Origin: Halobacteriovorax sp.
GTDB lineage: Bacteria; Bdellovibrionota; Bacteriovoracia; Bacteriovoracales; Bacteriovoracaceae
DNA length: 64,000 nt
Assembly (NCBI GenBank): GCA_020048985.1
Contig: JAIFLR010000020.1
Location: forward strand, 1 to 64,000
Reading direction: 5' to 3'
Under the pieces are notes generated by a model, which worked only from the letters and a program-made list of their open reading frames with translations, had not been told where the DNA came from and ran no database searches. The translations under genes were made by a program, and so were the position numbers. The stretch's first letter is position 1; each line of letters begins with the position of its first letter. This document shows, in pieces, positions 1 to 8,516 of this stretch.

Positions 1-1
1 A

Positions 2-295
2 GAGATCACTGCTGACGGAAAAATCATGATGGTGGTTGTGGGTGAGAGTGGAGACAGAAAGGTTGTGGAAGTTCCAGTACCTTCTCCAGTGAAGCTGGAA
101 ATTGGTGCACTTCCACCAGTGGGTGGAACCGTTGGGCTCTTGCCGCCAAAAGATGGGGCATTCTTATCACCTAACGATCCGGCCAATAAGAACATCTCTG
201 GTGGAGTGAATAATATTTTTGATGCTAATCAACAGCTCAATAATGGTCCCAAAGAGAGAACCATTAATATTTGTACCGGGTCAACTTGCCCATAG
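2..295 (+). CDS. C-terminal fragment of a secreted-type protein of unknown function (5' end outside window)
   Basis: The frame is open from base 2, so the gene begins upstream of the window; a Met-Met pair at base 26 is probably internal. About 97 residues are visible, rich in Pro, Gly, Val and Asn, with low-complexity stretches such as VPVPSPV and a tail containing two cysteines (ICTGSTCP). This looks like the flexible end of an exported or surface protein; I recognise no domain. It lies 58 bases upstream of a TPR/beta-barrel gene on the same strand and could share its operon. The fragment is too short to name a family. Confidence 0.6.
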   Translation, partial: EITADGKIMMVVVGESGDRKVVEVPVPSPVKLEIGALPPVGGTVGLLPPKDGAFLSPNDPANKNISGGVNNIFDANQQLNNGPKERTINICTGSTCP

Positions 296-353
296 TTTTT
301 TGTATTCGTAGGTAAACTTAAAGATTTGTTAAATATAGTTCTTAAGGATGAGA

Positions 354-1973
354 ATGAAGTTGTTGATGTGGATACTGTTGTTTTCCATTTGCCTCTCGGC
401 GTTTGGAGAGGAACCCAGTTCAGAAATAGGCGATGCCTCTAAAAATGCTTTATTTAAAGGCGCTTCTGAAGCATTTGCTGGTGGTAAATATCAATCAACA
501 ATTACAGAACTAAGTGCCATCGAGCAAAAATTCAAAGCAACGCAAAAACCAAACCGTTCCCTGCTAGGACTCACCATTTATTGGAAAGGGATTTGTTATA
601 ATCGACTTCAGGAATTCCCTGAGGCCATTGCAAGTTTCGATCAGGCCCTGGGGTTGGATTTTACCGCCCAGGACATTAACTACGAATATGGGCAGGCGCT
701 CTTTGCTGCAGAAAAACTATCTGAGGCCAGAATCCAGTTTAGAGAATCCCTCAAGAAAAAATTTAAACGCGCAGTCTCGCTTTATTATATTGCTTTCATC
801 TCAAAGGAATTAGGCGAGAAGAAAAAAGCTGTAACTTTTTATAAAGCGATTGAAAAACTTGATGCCGCTGAAGCCATGGAAGTGAGGCAAGCTGCAGAGA
901 TGCAAATTGGTGATATTTACCTCGAGCAAGTCGAAAAACACCCCGACGCATTCAGGGCCGTGGAAAGTTATGTGATTCCGCAATACCAACTGGCCTATGA
1001 TCTTGATAAAAGTTCTGGTCTCGCTCCAGAAATTCAGGGAAAAATCGTCTCCCTTCAAAGAAAATATGATCTCGTCCTGTTTAAACTTAGAAACGGGCGG
1101 CCAACTTTAACTCCTCCCTATTTCGCGCGAATCGCCCTGGAGTATGGCCAGGATTCAAACGTCGTATTTTCTCCCACTGAACAGTCAGTTTCTGAATCAA
1201 AGAAAAGGTCTGGCTTTGCCAAGACCGATCTCATGGGCCGTTATACTTTTTATCACAGAGATTATTTGAGTATTTCTCCTGAACTCAGATTTAACTACAC
1301 TCGCTACCTTAACCGAGTCCCTGAAATTTACCGAAACGATAACTATCTCATCGCTCCCGCCCTTCGCACCGCCTACGAGCACCATCTGTGGGACAAACCT
1401 GCTTCTGTGTTGTTTGATTACGATTACGGTGATGGGAAAAGAGATGTGAATGCCGAAGAAAAACTCGAGTTTTCGTTTCGTTCTCACACGCTAATGCTGG
1501 GAGAGCGGTTCAATTTCTTCACTTGGGGAGAGTCCATAGTAAGACTTAGAAGAAGAATCTTTGATAGTTATGTTGATACTTCAGACTCAAATACAACGAG
1601 TCTTGTGTATGAACAGGTCCGAAACTTTACTACCCACACGGTCTTGGTCTATGCCAGTTACGATATGAGTCGGGTGGAGTCTGATGTATATGATACAAAT
1701 TCATTTACACTCAGAGGAGACGTGATCATGGGCCGCTATAAAGATTGGTTTTCTCCCAGCTTTGGATTGGGAATCACTCGAACCAAACCTCTGAATAATG
1801 ATGATCGGGGAGTTGAATATCTTTTTAATCCCAGTGCAAGGCTTGCTAAAAACTTCAAAAAGAATTGGCGCGGAAGTTTGAAGTTCGATTATCAGGATTA
1901 TAAGTCTGATGATGAAGAGAACTTTGCTTACAAAAAATATGTCTACAGCTTTGAATTAGAATACGTCTTCTAG
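354..1973 (+). CDS. TPR-domain outer-membrane beta-barrel protein
   Basis: The N-terminus is a signal peptide (MKLLMWILLFSICLSAFG). Residues about 30-240 have the alternating small/aromatic pattern of tetratricopeptide repeats (for example IYWKGICYNRLQEFPEAIAS). Residues from about 260 to the end are rich in alternating aromatic and polar residues and finish with an aromatic-ended strand (YSFELEYVF), typical of a beta-barrel inserted in the outer membrane. I chose ATG 354 over ATG 348 because AAGGA at 344-348 is correctly spaced only for 354. A periplasmic TPR domain followed by a barrel resembles the Slam surface-lipoprotein exporters in architecture, but homology is not shown. The stop codon overlaps the stop of the convergent kinase gene. 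Confidence 0.75.
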   Translation: MKLLMWILLFSICLSAFGEEPSSEIGDASKNALFKGASEAFAGGKYQSTITELSAIEQKFKATQKPNRSLLGLTIYWKGICYNRLQEFPEAIASFDQALGLDFTAQDINYEYGQALFAAEKLSEARIQFRESLKKKFKRAVSLYYIAFISKELGEKKKAVTFYKAIEKLDAAEAMEVRQAAEMQIGDIYLEQVEKHPDAFRAVESYVIPQYQLAYDLDKSSGLAPEIQGKIVSLQRKYDLVLFKLRNGRPTLTPPYFARIALEYGQDSNVVFSPTEQSVSESKKRSGFAKTDLMGRYTFYHRDYLSISPELRFNYTRYLNRVPEIYRNDNYLIAPALRTAYEHHLWDKPASVLFDYDYGDGKRDVNAEEKLEFSFRSHTLMLGERFNFFTWGESIVRLRRRIFDSYVDTSDSNTTSLVYEQVRNFTTHTVLVYASYDMSRVESDVYDTNSFTLRGDVIMGRYKDWFSPSFGLGITRTKPLNNDDRGVEYLFNPSARLAKNFKKNWRGSLKFDYQDYKSDDEENFAYKKYVYSFELEYVF

Positions 1974-3727
1974 GTCAGTGGCAATTCAATAATAAATTTT
2001 GTGCCGCCGTTTTCTACACTCTCGGCCCAGATTCTGCCACCGTGTTTGGAGATGATGTGTTTAACGATAGAAAGTCCCAGGCCCGTTCCACGCGAAGTCT
2101 CGCGCGATGAATCGACTCGGTAAAAACGCTCAAAAATTCTTTGAATATGCTCTTTAGGAATTCCCGGTCCATCATCTTCAACGGCGATGTAGCCCTTATC
2201 ATTTTTTGCGAAAGTCTCAATCTTGATAGCGATATGTTCACCAGAGTATTTGCAGGCATTATCAATCAAGTTGGATAATACTTGTTCCATCAGGCGAGCA
2301 TCACCTTTGATGGTCGTAAGTTGGATATCTTTGGAAATATTTACTTTCTTGCTAGGGTAATTAGTTCTTATGTTGCTAGCAATTGTGTGTATGAGTTCTT
2401 TTAGGTCAAGTTCCTCAAACTTCATGATGTTCTTAGATTCAATGACTGAAAGATTGAGCAGATCATTAAAAAGGGCAATCATTCTTTCAGTGTTTGTGAT
2501 GATTTTCTGAAGAAATACGTGCAGCTCCGGATCGACTTTTGATTTCTGCGCCTCAAGTAGCTGGCTGTATCCTTTGATGGAAGTTAAGGGAGTTCTGATT
2601 TCATGGGAGACATTGGCCACAAAATCAACTCGCATTTGCTCGGTAAGTTTGAACTCAGTAACATCATAGAATACACCCAGAGCACCGCTTATCTTGCCCT
2701 CGGCATTTTTAAGGGAAGTAATCGTTAAATCAAAGTAGCGTTCAGGATTTTGAGAAGAAAGAAACTTGAGTCCTTTGAGAGAAACAGTCTCGCCATTTTT
2801 TAGCACTGATCTAAAAGCTTCAAGGACTGGCTCATCGCTAAGAGTATGCCAAAGTTTGGGCATTATATCTTTGTAGCTTTTTTCCCGCATAAAATTGCGT
2901 TTAAAGTTTGAATTATAAAAAAGAACGGTCTCGTAGGGGTCGATGGCAATAATATCATCGTAGATGGATTCAAGAATTGCGGCGATCTTTTCGTTTTCAT
3001 TTCTGACATTGGTAATTTGAGTCTTAAGCTGGTGATCGGCTTCATTGAGCGCTTCATTGATGCGTGACCACTCGTCTTTTTTATAGAGCAGCTGAAGGTT
3101 CTTATTGAAGGGTATGTCGATTTTAAATTGTTCTACTTTATTGAGTATTCCGCCAAGAGGTTTCGTCGCTTGGTAAAATAAAATAAGAAAGACAATGTAA
3201 CTTAAAAAGGCAAAGGGAACGATGCGAAGGAAGATAACACGGTCAAAGCGGTTCATATCATCTTTCAATGAGCTAATTGGGATAATTTTTCGAATGATGG
3301 CATCGTCAGAAAATTTCAGGCTGGCAAACAATGACTGAGTCTTAAAAAAATCACTGTGTCTGACCTGCGAGAAAAAACCGTTCTCAAAACTGCCTTCGAC
3401 CTCGGACATGTCATTGATCTTTTTGCCCACTTTATCTGTATCGGTATCACAAAGAATTTTTCCTTCTTTGTTGATGATGGAATACCTGGCTTCCCGAGGG
3501 TGCAGATTTTGGCACCACTCGGTCAGAGTAATGTTCGCTTTTTGAAGCGTCTCCTGTGTGGTCCTTAGACTCTCTTCAACCTGAATAGTCATTTGTGAAA
3601 TCAAACCTTCCTTGTAGGAAGATCTATAAAAAAACAGAATCATGAAAATTGTGGGTAAAAAAACCAGAAACGATAGGCGAGCTATTCGGTAAAAGAAAAA
3701 CCAAGGATAAGTAATTTCAGATGACAT
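1970..3727 (-). CDS. PhoR-like membrane sensor histidine kinase
   Basis: Two transmembrane segments (about residues 10-30 and 165-185 from the chosen start) flank a sensor region, followed by a linker, a PAS domain (DDIIAIDPYETVLFYN) and a HisKA/HATPase core. The phospho-acceptor histidine is in SHEIRTPLTSIKGY (His375 in this numbering). The N box (NLIDNACKYS), G1 (DDGPGIP) and G2 (GTGLGLSIV) boxes are intact, so the kinase should be active. A start at 3727 gives MSSEITYPWFFFYRIARL directly before the first membrane helix and an 11-base overlap with the regulator gene; an in-frame start at 3763 is also possible. It autophosphorylates and passes phosphate to the adjacent regulator. No phosphate-uptake genes are near, so the signal is unknown. 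Confidence 0.9.
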   Translation of the reverse strand: MSSEITYPWFFFYRIARLSFLVFLPTIFMILFFYRSSYKEGLISQMTIQVEESLRTTQETLQKANITLTEWCQNLHPREARYSIINKEGKILCDTDTDKVGKKINDMSEVEGSFENGFFSQVRHSDFFKTQSLFASLKFSDDAIIRKIIPISSLKDDMNRFDRVIFLRIVPFAFLSYIVFLILFYQATKPLGGILNKVEQFKIDIPFNKNLQLLYKKDEWSRINEALNEADHQLKTQITNVRNENEKIAAILESIYDDIIAIDPYETVLFYNSNFKRNFMREKSYKDIMPKLWHTLSDEPVLEAFRSVLKNGETVSLKGLKFLSSQNPERYFDLTITSLKNAEGKISGALGVFYDVTEFKLTEQMRVDFVANVSHEIRTPLTSIKGYSQLLEAQKSKVDPELHVFLQKIITNTERMIALFNDLLNLSVIESKNIMKFEELDLKELIHTIASNIRTNYPSKKVNISKDIQLTTIKGDARLMEQVLSNLIDNACKYSGEHIAIKIETFAKNDKGYIAVEDDGPGIPKEHIQRIFERFYRVDSSRETSRGTGLGLSIVKHIISKHGGRIWAESVENGGTKFIIELPLT

Positions 3728-4415
3728 CTTTGAATCTATAGCCGATGCCCCGGATTGTTTCAATCATATTGGAAGCCTCGCCCAGCTTTTTTCTGAGTCC
3801 CGCTATATGGGTGTCGATAGTTCGACCAGTTACGAAGATGTTCTCGCCCTGAATATTGTTTATAAACTGCTCCCGCGTATAAACGTGACCAGGTTTTTGG
3901 GCCAAAAGGAGAAGAATTTTGAATTCAGTCGATGTCAGTGTAATTTCTTCATTCTGAATGAACACTCGGCACTTATTCGTTTCAATTTTTAATAAGCCAA
4001 AATCCAGCATGTCTTTCGCTACAGATTTGGCGTCCGTTGCCCCTCTCAGCTGAACTCTGACTCTGGCCTGGAGAACATTAAGATCAAAGGGCTTGGTAAT
4101 GTAATCATCTGCCCCCGCGTCAAGGCCGGAAACGATATTTTCGGCCTGAGTGAGTGCCGTAATCATAATCACTGGAAGGTCTTTATAATTTTTGTGGGAT
4201 TTGAGTTTTTTCGTGAAATCCAGACCATTCATTGAGCCTGGTAGCATCCAGTCGATGATAAATAGGTCGATTTTTTCACCACGCTCTATGATGGATACTG
4301 CCTTGTCTGCGCTCTCCACCGCCAACACCGTGTGCCCTTCTGATTTAAGTTGAAAAGAGATTAAGTCACGAATGTCGTGCTCGTCTTCAATAACTAAAAT
4401 AGTGGCGTTTTTCAT
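3717..4415 (-). CDS. PhoB/OmpR-family response regulator
   Basis: An N-terminal receiver domain has the acidic pair in VIEDEHDI, the phospho-acceptor Asp55 in FIIDWMLPG and the switch lysine in DYITKPFDL. A C-terminal winged-helix DNA-binding domain has the recognition region RTIDTHIAGLRKKLG and ends with IRGIGYRFKDVI. The length (232 residues) is normal for the OmpR/PhoB class. ATG 4415 is preferred over ATG 4442, because the latter adds nine non-homologous residues (MLLIWYKRP) before the canonical MKNATILVIEDE. It is transcribed ahead of, and overlaps, its cognate histidine kinase. Its target genes cannot be told from the sequence. Confidence 0.9.
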   Translation of the reverse strand: MKNATILVIEDEHDIRDLISFQLKSEGHTVLAVESADKAVSIIERGEKIDLFIIDWMLPGSMNGLDFTKKLKSHKNYKDLPVIMITALTQAENIVSGLDAGADDYITKPFDLNVLQARVRVQLRGATDAKSVAKDMLDFGLLKIETNKCRVFIQNEEITLTSTEFKILLLLAQKPGHVYTREQFINNIQGENIFVTGRTIDTHIAGLRKKLGEASNMIETIRGIGYRFKDVI

Positions 4416-4546
4416 GGGCCTTTTATACCAGATAAGTAGCATTGATAAAGGTTAAGTTTCTGTTAAGAGGATCAGAAAAACGGTGCCTGGCGTTAATTGT
4501 CGTGATTATTTGACTTTAAAGCCCCCTCGGTTCAAAATTTTTGCAA

Positions 4547-5503
4547 ATGAATTACCTCCTCTTATTAGTGCTATTAAGCAGCTGTTCGCACTTTAAAAAA
4601 GAACCATCTTTAACCGAGAGTGTTCCTGAAGTCCCTGCCTGGCTTTATTCTCCCTATGATGGCTGTTCAGAGGCCTTGGAATTGTGTGCCACCGGGGAGG
4701 GGAAAACCCTGTCCCAGGCAGATGCTGAGGCACGGGCCAATTTAGGTAGCATTTTTGAAATTAAAGTTCAGTCAGAATTGAATGTCACAACAAGTGGTTC
4801 TCAAACCTTTCCTTGGCAAGCAGACGTTAAAGAAGAAGTCCAAAAATCAATTAAAGAATCTGTTGAACAGATTCTAGAAACTGTTCAAATAAAGAACCAT
4901 TTCAAAAAAGATGGCCTTACCCATTCCCTTGCTTCTCTTGATAGACAGAAAGCGAGCGAACTTATTGGAGGCCGACTCACTAAAGTTGACGGAGAGCTGG
5001 AGACGTTGTGGTCAAATCATCAACGAACTAATCTTCGCCGGATCGTGAAGCTCTACCTCGAACGTGAAAGACTCAATGAGCGTTACTCGATTGTCTCGGG
5101 TTCTGCTCGACCTTCTAAAGTAACTTGGCAGAACATTGTTCAGTGGAGAGAGTCTAAACCTAAAACAGAGCCTCTTCACCTTAAAATTGGCCAGGCACCA
5201 GATTGGATGCGGGAGAAAATAGCCGAGCTTCTGACTGAGGCAGGTTTTAAATTGGTTAAGGGAGACGCTGGGAAAATAGTTATTGTTCAGGTGGACTCAA
5301 TTAAAGAATTTATGAATGTAGAAGGTTTTGAAAAACATACTTTCACTCTCAGCATGACGAGCATTGTAAATGGTGACAAAAAAAGAACCATTTCTGCTTC
5401 GGAAACAGTTACTGGCCGAACTCAAGGCGACGCTCTTTTAAAAGTAAAAAACTACTTTAATGACTACATAGAAAACCATTTATCTGATTTGCGTTTAGAT
5501 TAA
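4547..5503 (+). CDS. LPP20-family-like lipoprotein, first gene of a four-lipoprotein operon
   Basis: The N-terminus MNYLLLLVLLSSC ends in a lipobox, with Cys at about residue 13, so it should be a lipidated envelope protein; a Ser at +2 suggests the outer membrane. ATG 4547 is chosen over an in-frame TTG at 4541. The segment CATGEGKTLSQADAEARANL followed by an amphipathic beta-rich stretch resembles the LPP20 lipoprotein domain, in which a conserved Ala/Glu-rich helix precedes a small beta sheet. The rest (to residue 318) has no motif I can name. Sixteen bases separate it from a second LPP20-like lipoprotein gene. The exact role is unknown; the neighbours point to cell-envelope or peptidoglycan-synthesis control. 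Confidence 0.7.
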   Translation: MNYLLLLVLLSSCSHFKKEPSLTESVPEVPAWLYSPYDGCSEALELCATGEGKTLSQADAEARANLGSIFEIKVQSELNVTTSGSQTFPWQADVKEEVQKSIKESVEQILETVQIKNHFKKDGLTHSLASLDRQKASELIGGRLTKVDGELETLWSNHQRTNLRRIVKLYLERERLNERYSIVSGSARPSKVTWQNIVQWRESKPKTEPLHLKIGQAPDWMREKIAELLTEAGFKLVKGDAGKIVIVQVDSIKEFMNVEGFEKHTFTLSMTSIVNGDKKRTISASETVTGRTQGDALLKVKNYFNDYIENHLSDLRLD

Positions 5504-5518
5504 AATAAAGGAGCTTAT

Positions 5519-6202
5519 ATGAAGCTAATGCCTCTGTTGATTGCACTCTCATTATTGGGTGCTGCTTGTTCCAGCAAAAAGACTGTTAAGGATGTGGATA
5601 ATTCTGAAACAATCTCTCGTGACTATGAAGTGAAGGATGGTTCATCAACAACTCGTCCAGGTTGGATTGAAGATGCTTCAGTTTGGGTTGAGCAGGAAAA
5701 TATGGATGTGGCTAAATACCGCTATTTTTCTTTCGAAACGGAGCCAAAGGTAAACCGCGAAATAGCTTGTAATCTTGCCAAGGCAAATGTTCGTGCAGAC
5801 ATCGCTTCTGAAATTACGACTTTTATTCAGAAATCTTTAGCAGCTTCTGAAGAAGGTTCACCGGCGATTGATCCTAACAATCCTAAGACTCAGCCAATGA
5901 GAGAATTTGTTTCTAACACTCTTGCTGAAAGAGTTCAGTCGATGATCCACGGTGCAGCTGTGATCAAGACATACTGGGAAAAACGCAGCTATCTTCAAAA
6001 AATGGGTGCTAAAAAAGATTATATCGGTTTCACTTGCGCCACTCTTGTAAGAATGGACAGCGCTCGTCTTAAAGCTGCTATTGAAAAAGCATCTGAAGAC
6101 ATAGTGAATAAAGCTGATGATGCTGAAACAAAAGAAAATGTAAAAAAAGCTCTTGATCAAGTTGATGAAGACTTCGTTAAGGCCCGTAAAGGTGAAGTAT
6201 AA
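5519..6202 (+). CDS. LPP20-like lipoprotein
   Basis: A lipoprotein signal peptide MKLMPLLIALSLLGAAC gives a mature N-terminal Cys followed by SSKK. The body contains REIACNLAKANVRADIASEI, the Ala/Asp-rich helix typical of LPP20-type lipoproteins, and a PGWIED segment near the N-terminus that such proteins often share. The C-terminus is a charged Lys/Glu/Asp-rich helix (NKADDAETKENVKKALDQVD) that may be a coiled coil. A good Shine-Dalgarno (AAAGGAG) precedes ATG 5519. It is the second of four consecutive lipoprotein genes with short spacing, so co-transcription is likely. No enzymatic motif was seen. Confidence 0.75.
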   Translation: MKLMPLLIALSLLGAACSSKKTVKDVDNSETISRDYEVKDGSSTTRPGWIEDASVWVEQENMDVAKYRYFSFETEPKVNREIACNLAKANVRADIASEITTFIQKSLAASEEGSPAIDPNNPKTQPMREFVSNTLAERVQSMIHGAAVIKTYWEKRSYLQKMGAKKDYIGFTCATLVRMDSARLKAAIEKASEDIVNKADDAETKENVKKALDQVDEDFVKARKGEV

Positions 6203-6211
6203 GGAGTATCT

Positions 6212-6817
6212 ATGAAATTTTTAATTGCTGTCCTTTCAATCTCTATCCTTGCAACTTCTTGTGGAAGTTTTAAGGCAAAAAGAGTTGATGCAAATGAATC
6301 AGATGAAAAAGGTCTAGGGATCACTGATAACTGGATGAGTGCAGATACGACTCAGGCCGTGACTGATATTGTTAAACAAATGAAGGCCCACCCTGGCTTT
6401 AATAAAATGAAAGCTCGTCACCAGACACCAAAAGTCTTTATCGCTGAAGTTCAGAACCAAACTTCTGAAGCCTATTTCCCAATTGGCGACCTCAATGATG
6501 AACTCTTAAATGAGCTTTCTCTTTCTGGAGAATTTGAGTTGGTAGATCAAGCCGCTCGTGAAAAAATTCTTGGCGAGATCACTTACCAAAACGATGGGAT
6601 GGTAGATCCAGCAACTGTTAAGAAAATTGGTAAACAGACTGGTGCTGACGTCATGATTTTTGGAAATGTTTATATGAAGCCAGAGAAGCGCGAAGGCAAA
6701 ACGATCAAAGAATACTCAGTCAACATGCGTATGACAGATATTGAGAAAGCCACTGAGCTTCTTCGTACACGTACAAAAGTCTTTAAGTACTCTGAGAAGA
6801 ACGCTTCTGGATGGTAA
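6212..6817 (+). CDS. LpoB-like lipoprotein (penicillin-binding-protein activator family)
   Basis: The lipobox ILATSC gives a lipidated Cys near residue 17. After an unstructured linker, the region PKVFIAEVQNQTSEAYFPIG, then FELVDQAAREKILGEI and TGADVMIFGNVY, matches the fold pattern of the LpoB/TolB-N-like domain. In Enterobacteria, LpoB is an outer-membrane lipoprotein that stimulates the peptidoglycan synthase PBP1B. Length (201 residues) suits the family. An AAGGAG site precedes ATG 6212. It overlaps the next gene by seven bases, so translational coupling is likely. Whether it really activates a synthase in this organism is inference: the short linker and the neighbouring COG3014/LPP20 genes define a conserved but poorly understood cluster. 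Confidence 0.75.
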   Translation: MKFLIAVLSISILATSCGSFKAKRVDANESDEKGLGITDNWMSADTTQAVTDIVKQMKAHPGFNKMKARHQTPKVFIAEVQNQTSEAYFPIGDLNDELLNELSLSGEFELVDQAAREKILGEITYQNDGMVDPATVKKIGKQTGADVMIFGNVYMKPEKREGKTIKEYSVNMRMTDIEKATELLRTRTKVFKYSEKNASGW

Positions 6818-8469
6818 AATCCTCCTTTCATCTTTTATTCTTATCTTGTCTTTTGATCTTAGGGGCCTGTGCCTCTAAGTCAAAAGATCAGATGCGTGCC
6901 TTTCGCGAAGCCTACGGTGCAGGGGAATTAGATAAAGCAGCTGAAATTTTAAAAACGAGTGAACTTAAGAAAGATCCTAAAAGTGCATTGTTGGCCAACC
7001 TGGAAGAGGGCACTCTTGCTCTGGCCCAGGGAAATGAAGATGGCGCCATTAAGTTTTTTCAGAATGCTATCGATCTAATTGATCAGCTCTATACCAAAAA
7101 ACTTTCTGCGAAAGCTGCTTCTTTTTTAATTAATGATGCCTCTGATGTTTTTTATGGCGCTAGTTACGAGCGATCTTATGCGCATTATTTTCTCTCCAAG
7201 GCTTATTATTCCCGTTATCTGAAAACTCAAAAAAAGTTAGACCTTCAGGGAGCAAGGGGAACGATCCTAGCGTGGGATTCTTATTTTGCCCAACTCCAGA
7301 GAAGTGCTGAGCCTAAAACCATCTACCAAACAGATTTGATGCTGAAGGTATTTGGTGCCCAAGTGCATGAAGTGAGCGAAATTCGCACAGACAAACAAAT
7401 TGCCTTGCAACTTTATAAAGATGCTTTGAACATTCTTGATGTCATGGGCGGAGCTTTTGAGGTCTACAATTCAAAAAGCGTCGACTACATCAAGGAATAT
7501 GAAACTGCCTTAGGTCAGGGGAAGAATCCTTCGACCAAGTCTTATATTGCAACTCCCGCTCAACAACACCTGAAGAATTTTATTCATTACAAAATCCTTG
7601 CTTTGACTCGCGAGATTCGCAACACCGATTATAGTCTGCAGTTAAAGGCACTCAAGCCAGCAGCAGAAGTATTGAAGAAAATCAGTGAGCCTAAAGGCAA
7701 CGTTGTGATTGTGCTTGAAGAAGGATTGATTCCGCAAAAAGTTGGAAAACCTTTTAATTTTGGTTTGAAAGGCGCCATTGATTCCGTTGAGAGTCCAGCG
7801 GCCAAAGCCTTTATTGCCACTGTCGGTGGGGCCGTCCTTACTGGTTTTGCTATGAATACACTTGGTATGCGGCCATCAGCTCTAGAGGGGCCTGGAAGTT
7901 TTGTTTTTGCTTACGATGCAACTCGCTTGGGAGTTAATGAGGCAGCTATTTCGTTTGAGCTACCCATGATTGAAAAATCACCCAAACTAAAAGATTTTCA
8001 AATTCTTATTTTGGATGAAGCAGGAAAAGTGCTTAAGCAGGAGCCTTTAGCGATTATTTCCGAAAATGGTGAGATCGCAAAACTCGTTTTAGAGGAAGAC
8101 GTCGTCAGTCGTTATGTAAAAACAGGTTCTCGAGTCGCAGTTAAACATATTCTGGCGATTGTGGCCGCCATGCAGGTTCATAACAATTTGAAAAAGAATG
8201 GTGCCTTCATAGCTGGGGCCGCTGCCATGGCGACATATGTAGGTGCTTCAAAAGGGATTGCGGCCCTGGAGAAAGCTGATACCAGACATTGGACGACGCT
8301 CCCTCAAGCCTTCAGGATGGTGGAGCTCAATTTGGCCCCCGGAAATTACCAAGTAGCGATCGCGCCGCTGGCCTCGGGGAGCGAAGAGGTTAGTAAGAAG
8401 ATCGTTGGCAATATCAAAGTGTCTGAGTCAGGTAAGGCCATCCACACCTTCAAATTTAACGCACTCTGA
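6811..8469 (+). CDS. Large COG3014-like lipoprotein with TPR-like N-terminus
   Basis: It begins MVKSSFHLLFLSCLLILGAC, a lipoprotein signal with Cys at residue 20. Residues 30-130 contain helical repeat-like segments (AYGAGELDKAAEILKTSELK and LAQGNEDGAIKFFQNAIDLI), as in tetratricopeptide proteins. The C-terminal half contains two hydrophobic Gly/Ala-rich segments (AFIATVGGAVLTGFAMNTLG and AFIAGAAAMATYVGASKGIA) and a beta-rich end. This organisation, together with LpoB- and LPP20-like neighbours, matches the uncharacterised COG3014 lipoproteins. The start ATG lies within the stop region of the upstream lpoB-like gene, indicating coupling. The molecular function is unknown; an envelope scaffold role is plausible. 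Confidence 0.75.
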   Translation: MVKSSFHLLFLSCLLILGACASKSKDQMRAFREAYGAGELDKAAEILKTSELKKDPKSALLANLEEGTLALAQGNEDGAIKFFQNAIDLIDQLYTKKLSAKAASFLINDASDVFYGASYERSYAHYFLSKAYYSRYLKTQKKLDLQGARGTILAWDSYFAQLQRSAEPKTIYQTDLMLKVFGAQVHEVSEIRTDKQIALQLYKDALNILDVMGGAFEVYNSKSVDYIKEYETALGQGKNPSTKSYIATPAQQHLKNFIHYKILALTREIRNTDYSLQLKALKPAAEVLKKISEPKGNVVIVLEEGLIPQKVGKPFNFGLKGAIDSVESPAAKAFIATVGGAVLTGFAMNTLGMRPSALEGPGSFVFAYDATRLGVNEAAISFELPMIEKSPKLKDFQILILDEAGKVLKQEPLAIISENGEIAKLVLEEDVVSRYVKTGSRVAVKHILAIVAAMQVHNNLKKNGAFIAGAAAMATYVGASKGIAALEKADTRHWTTLPQAFRMVELNLAPGNYQVAIAPLASGSEEVSKKIVGNIKVSESGKAIHTFKFNAL

Positions 8470-8516
8470 TTCAATTTTTGCTCTAGAATCCATTAAGTCT
8501 GCCGAAGAGCAGATTA

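Noticed and set aside
1197-1487. Leftward 96-codon ORF inside the TPR-barrel gene, and similar ORFs inside nuo, ettA, pyrG and dsbD
   Set aside because: They lie fully inside well-supported genes, on the opposite strand or in another frame, and have no ribosome site or protein-like composition.
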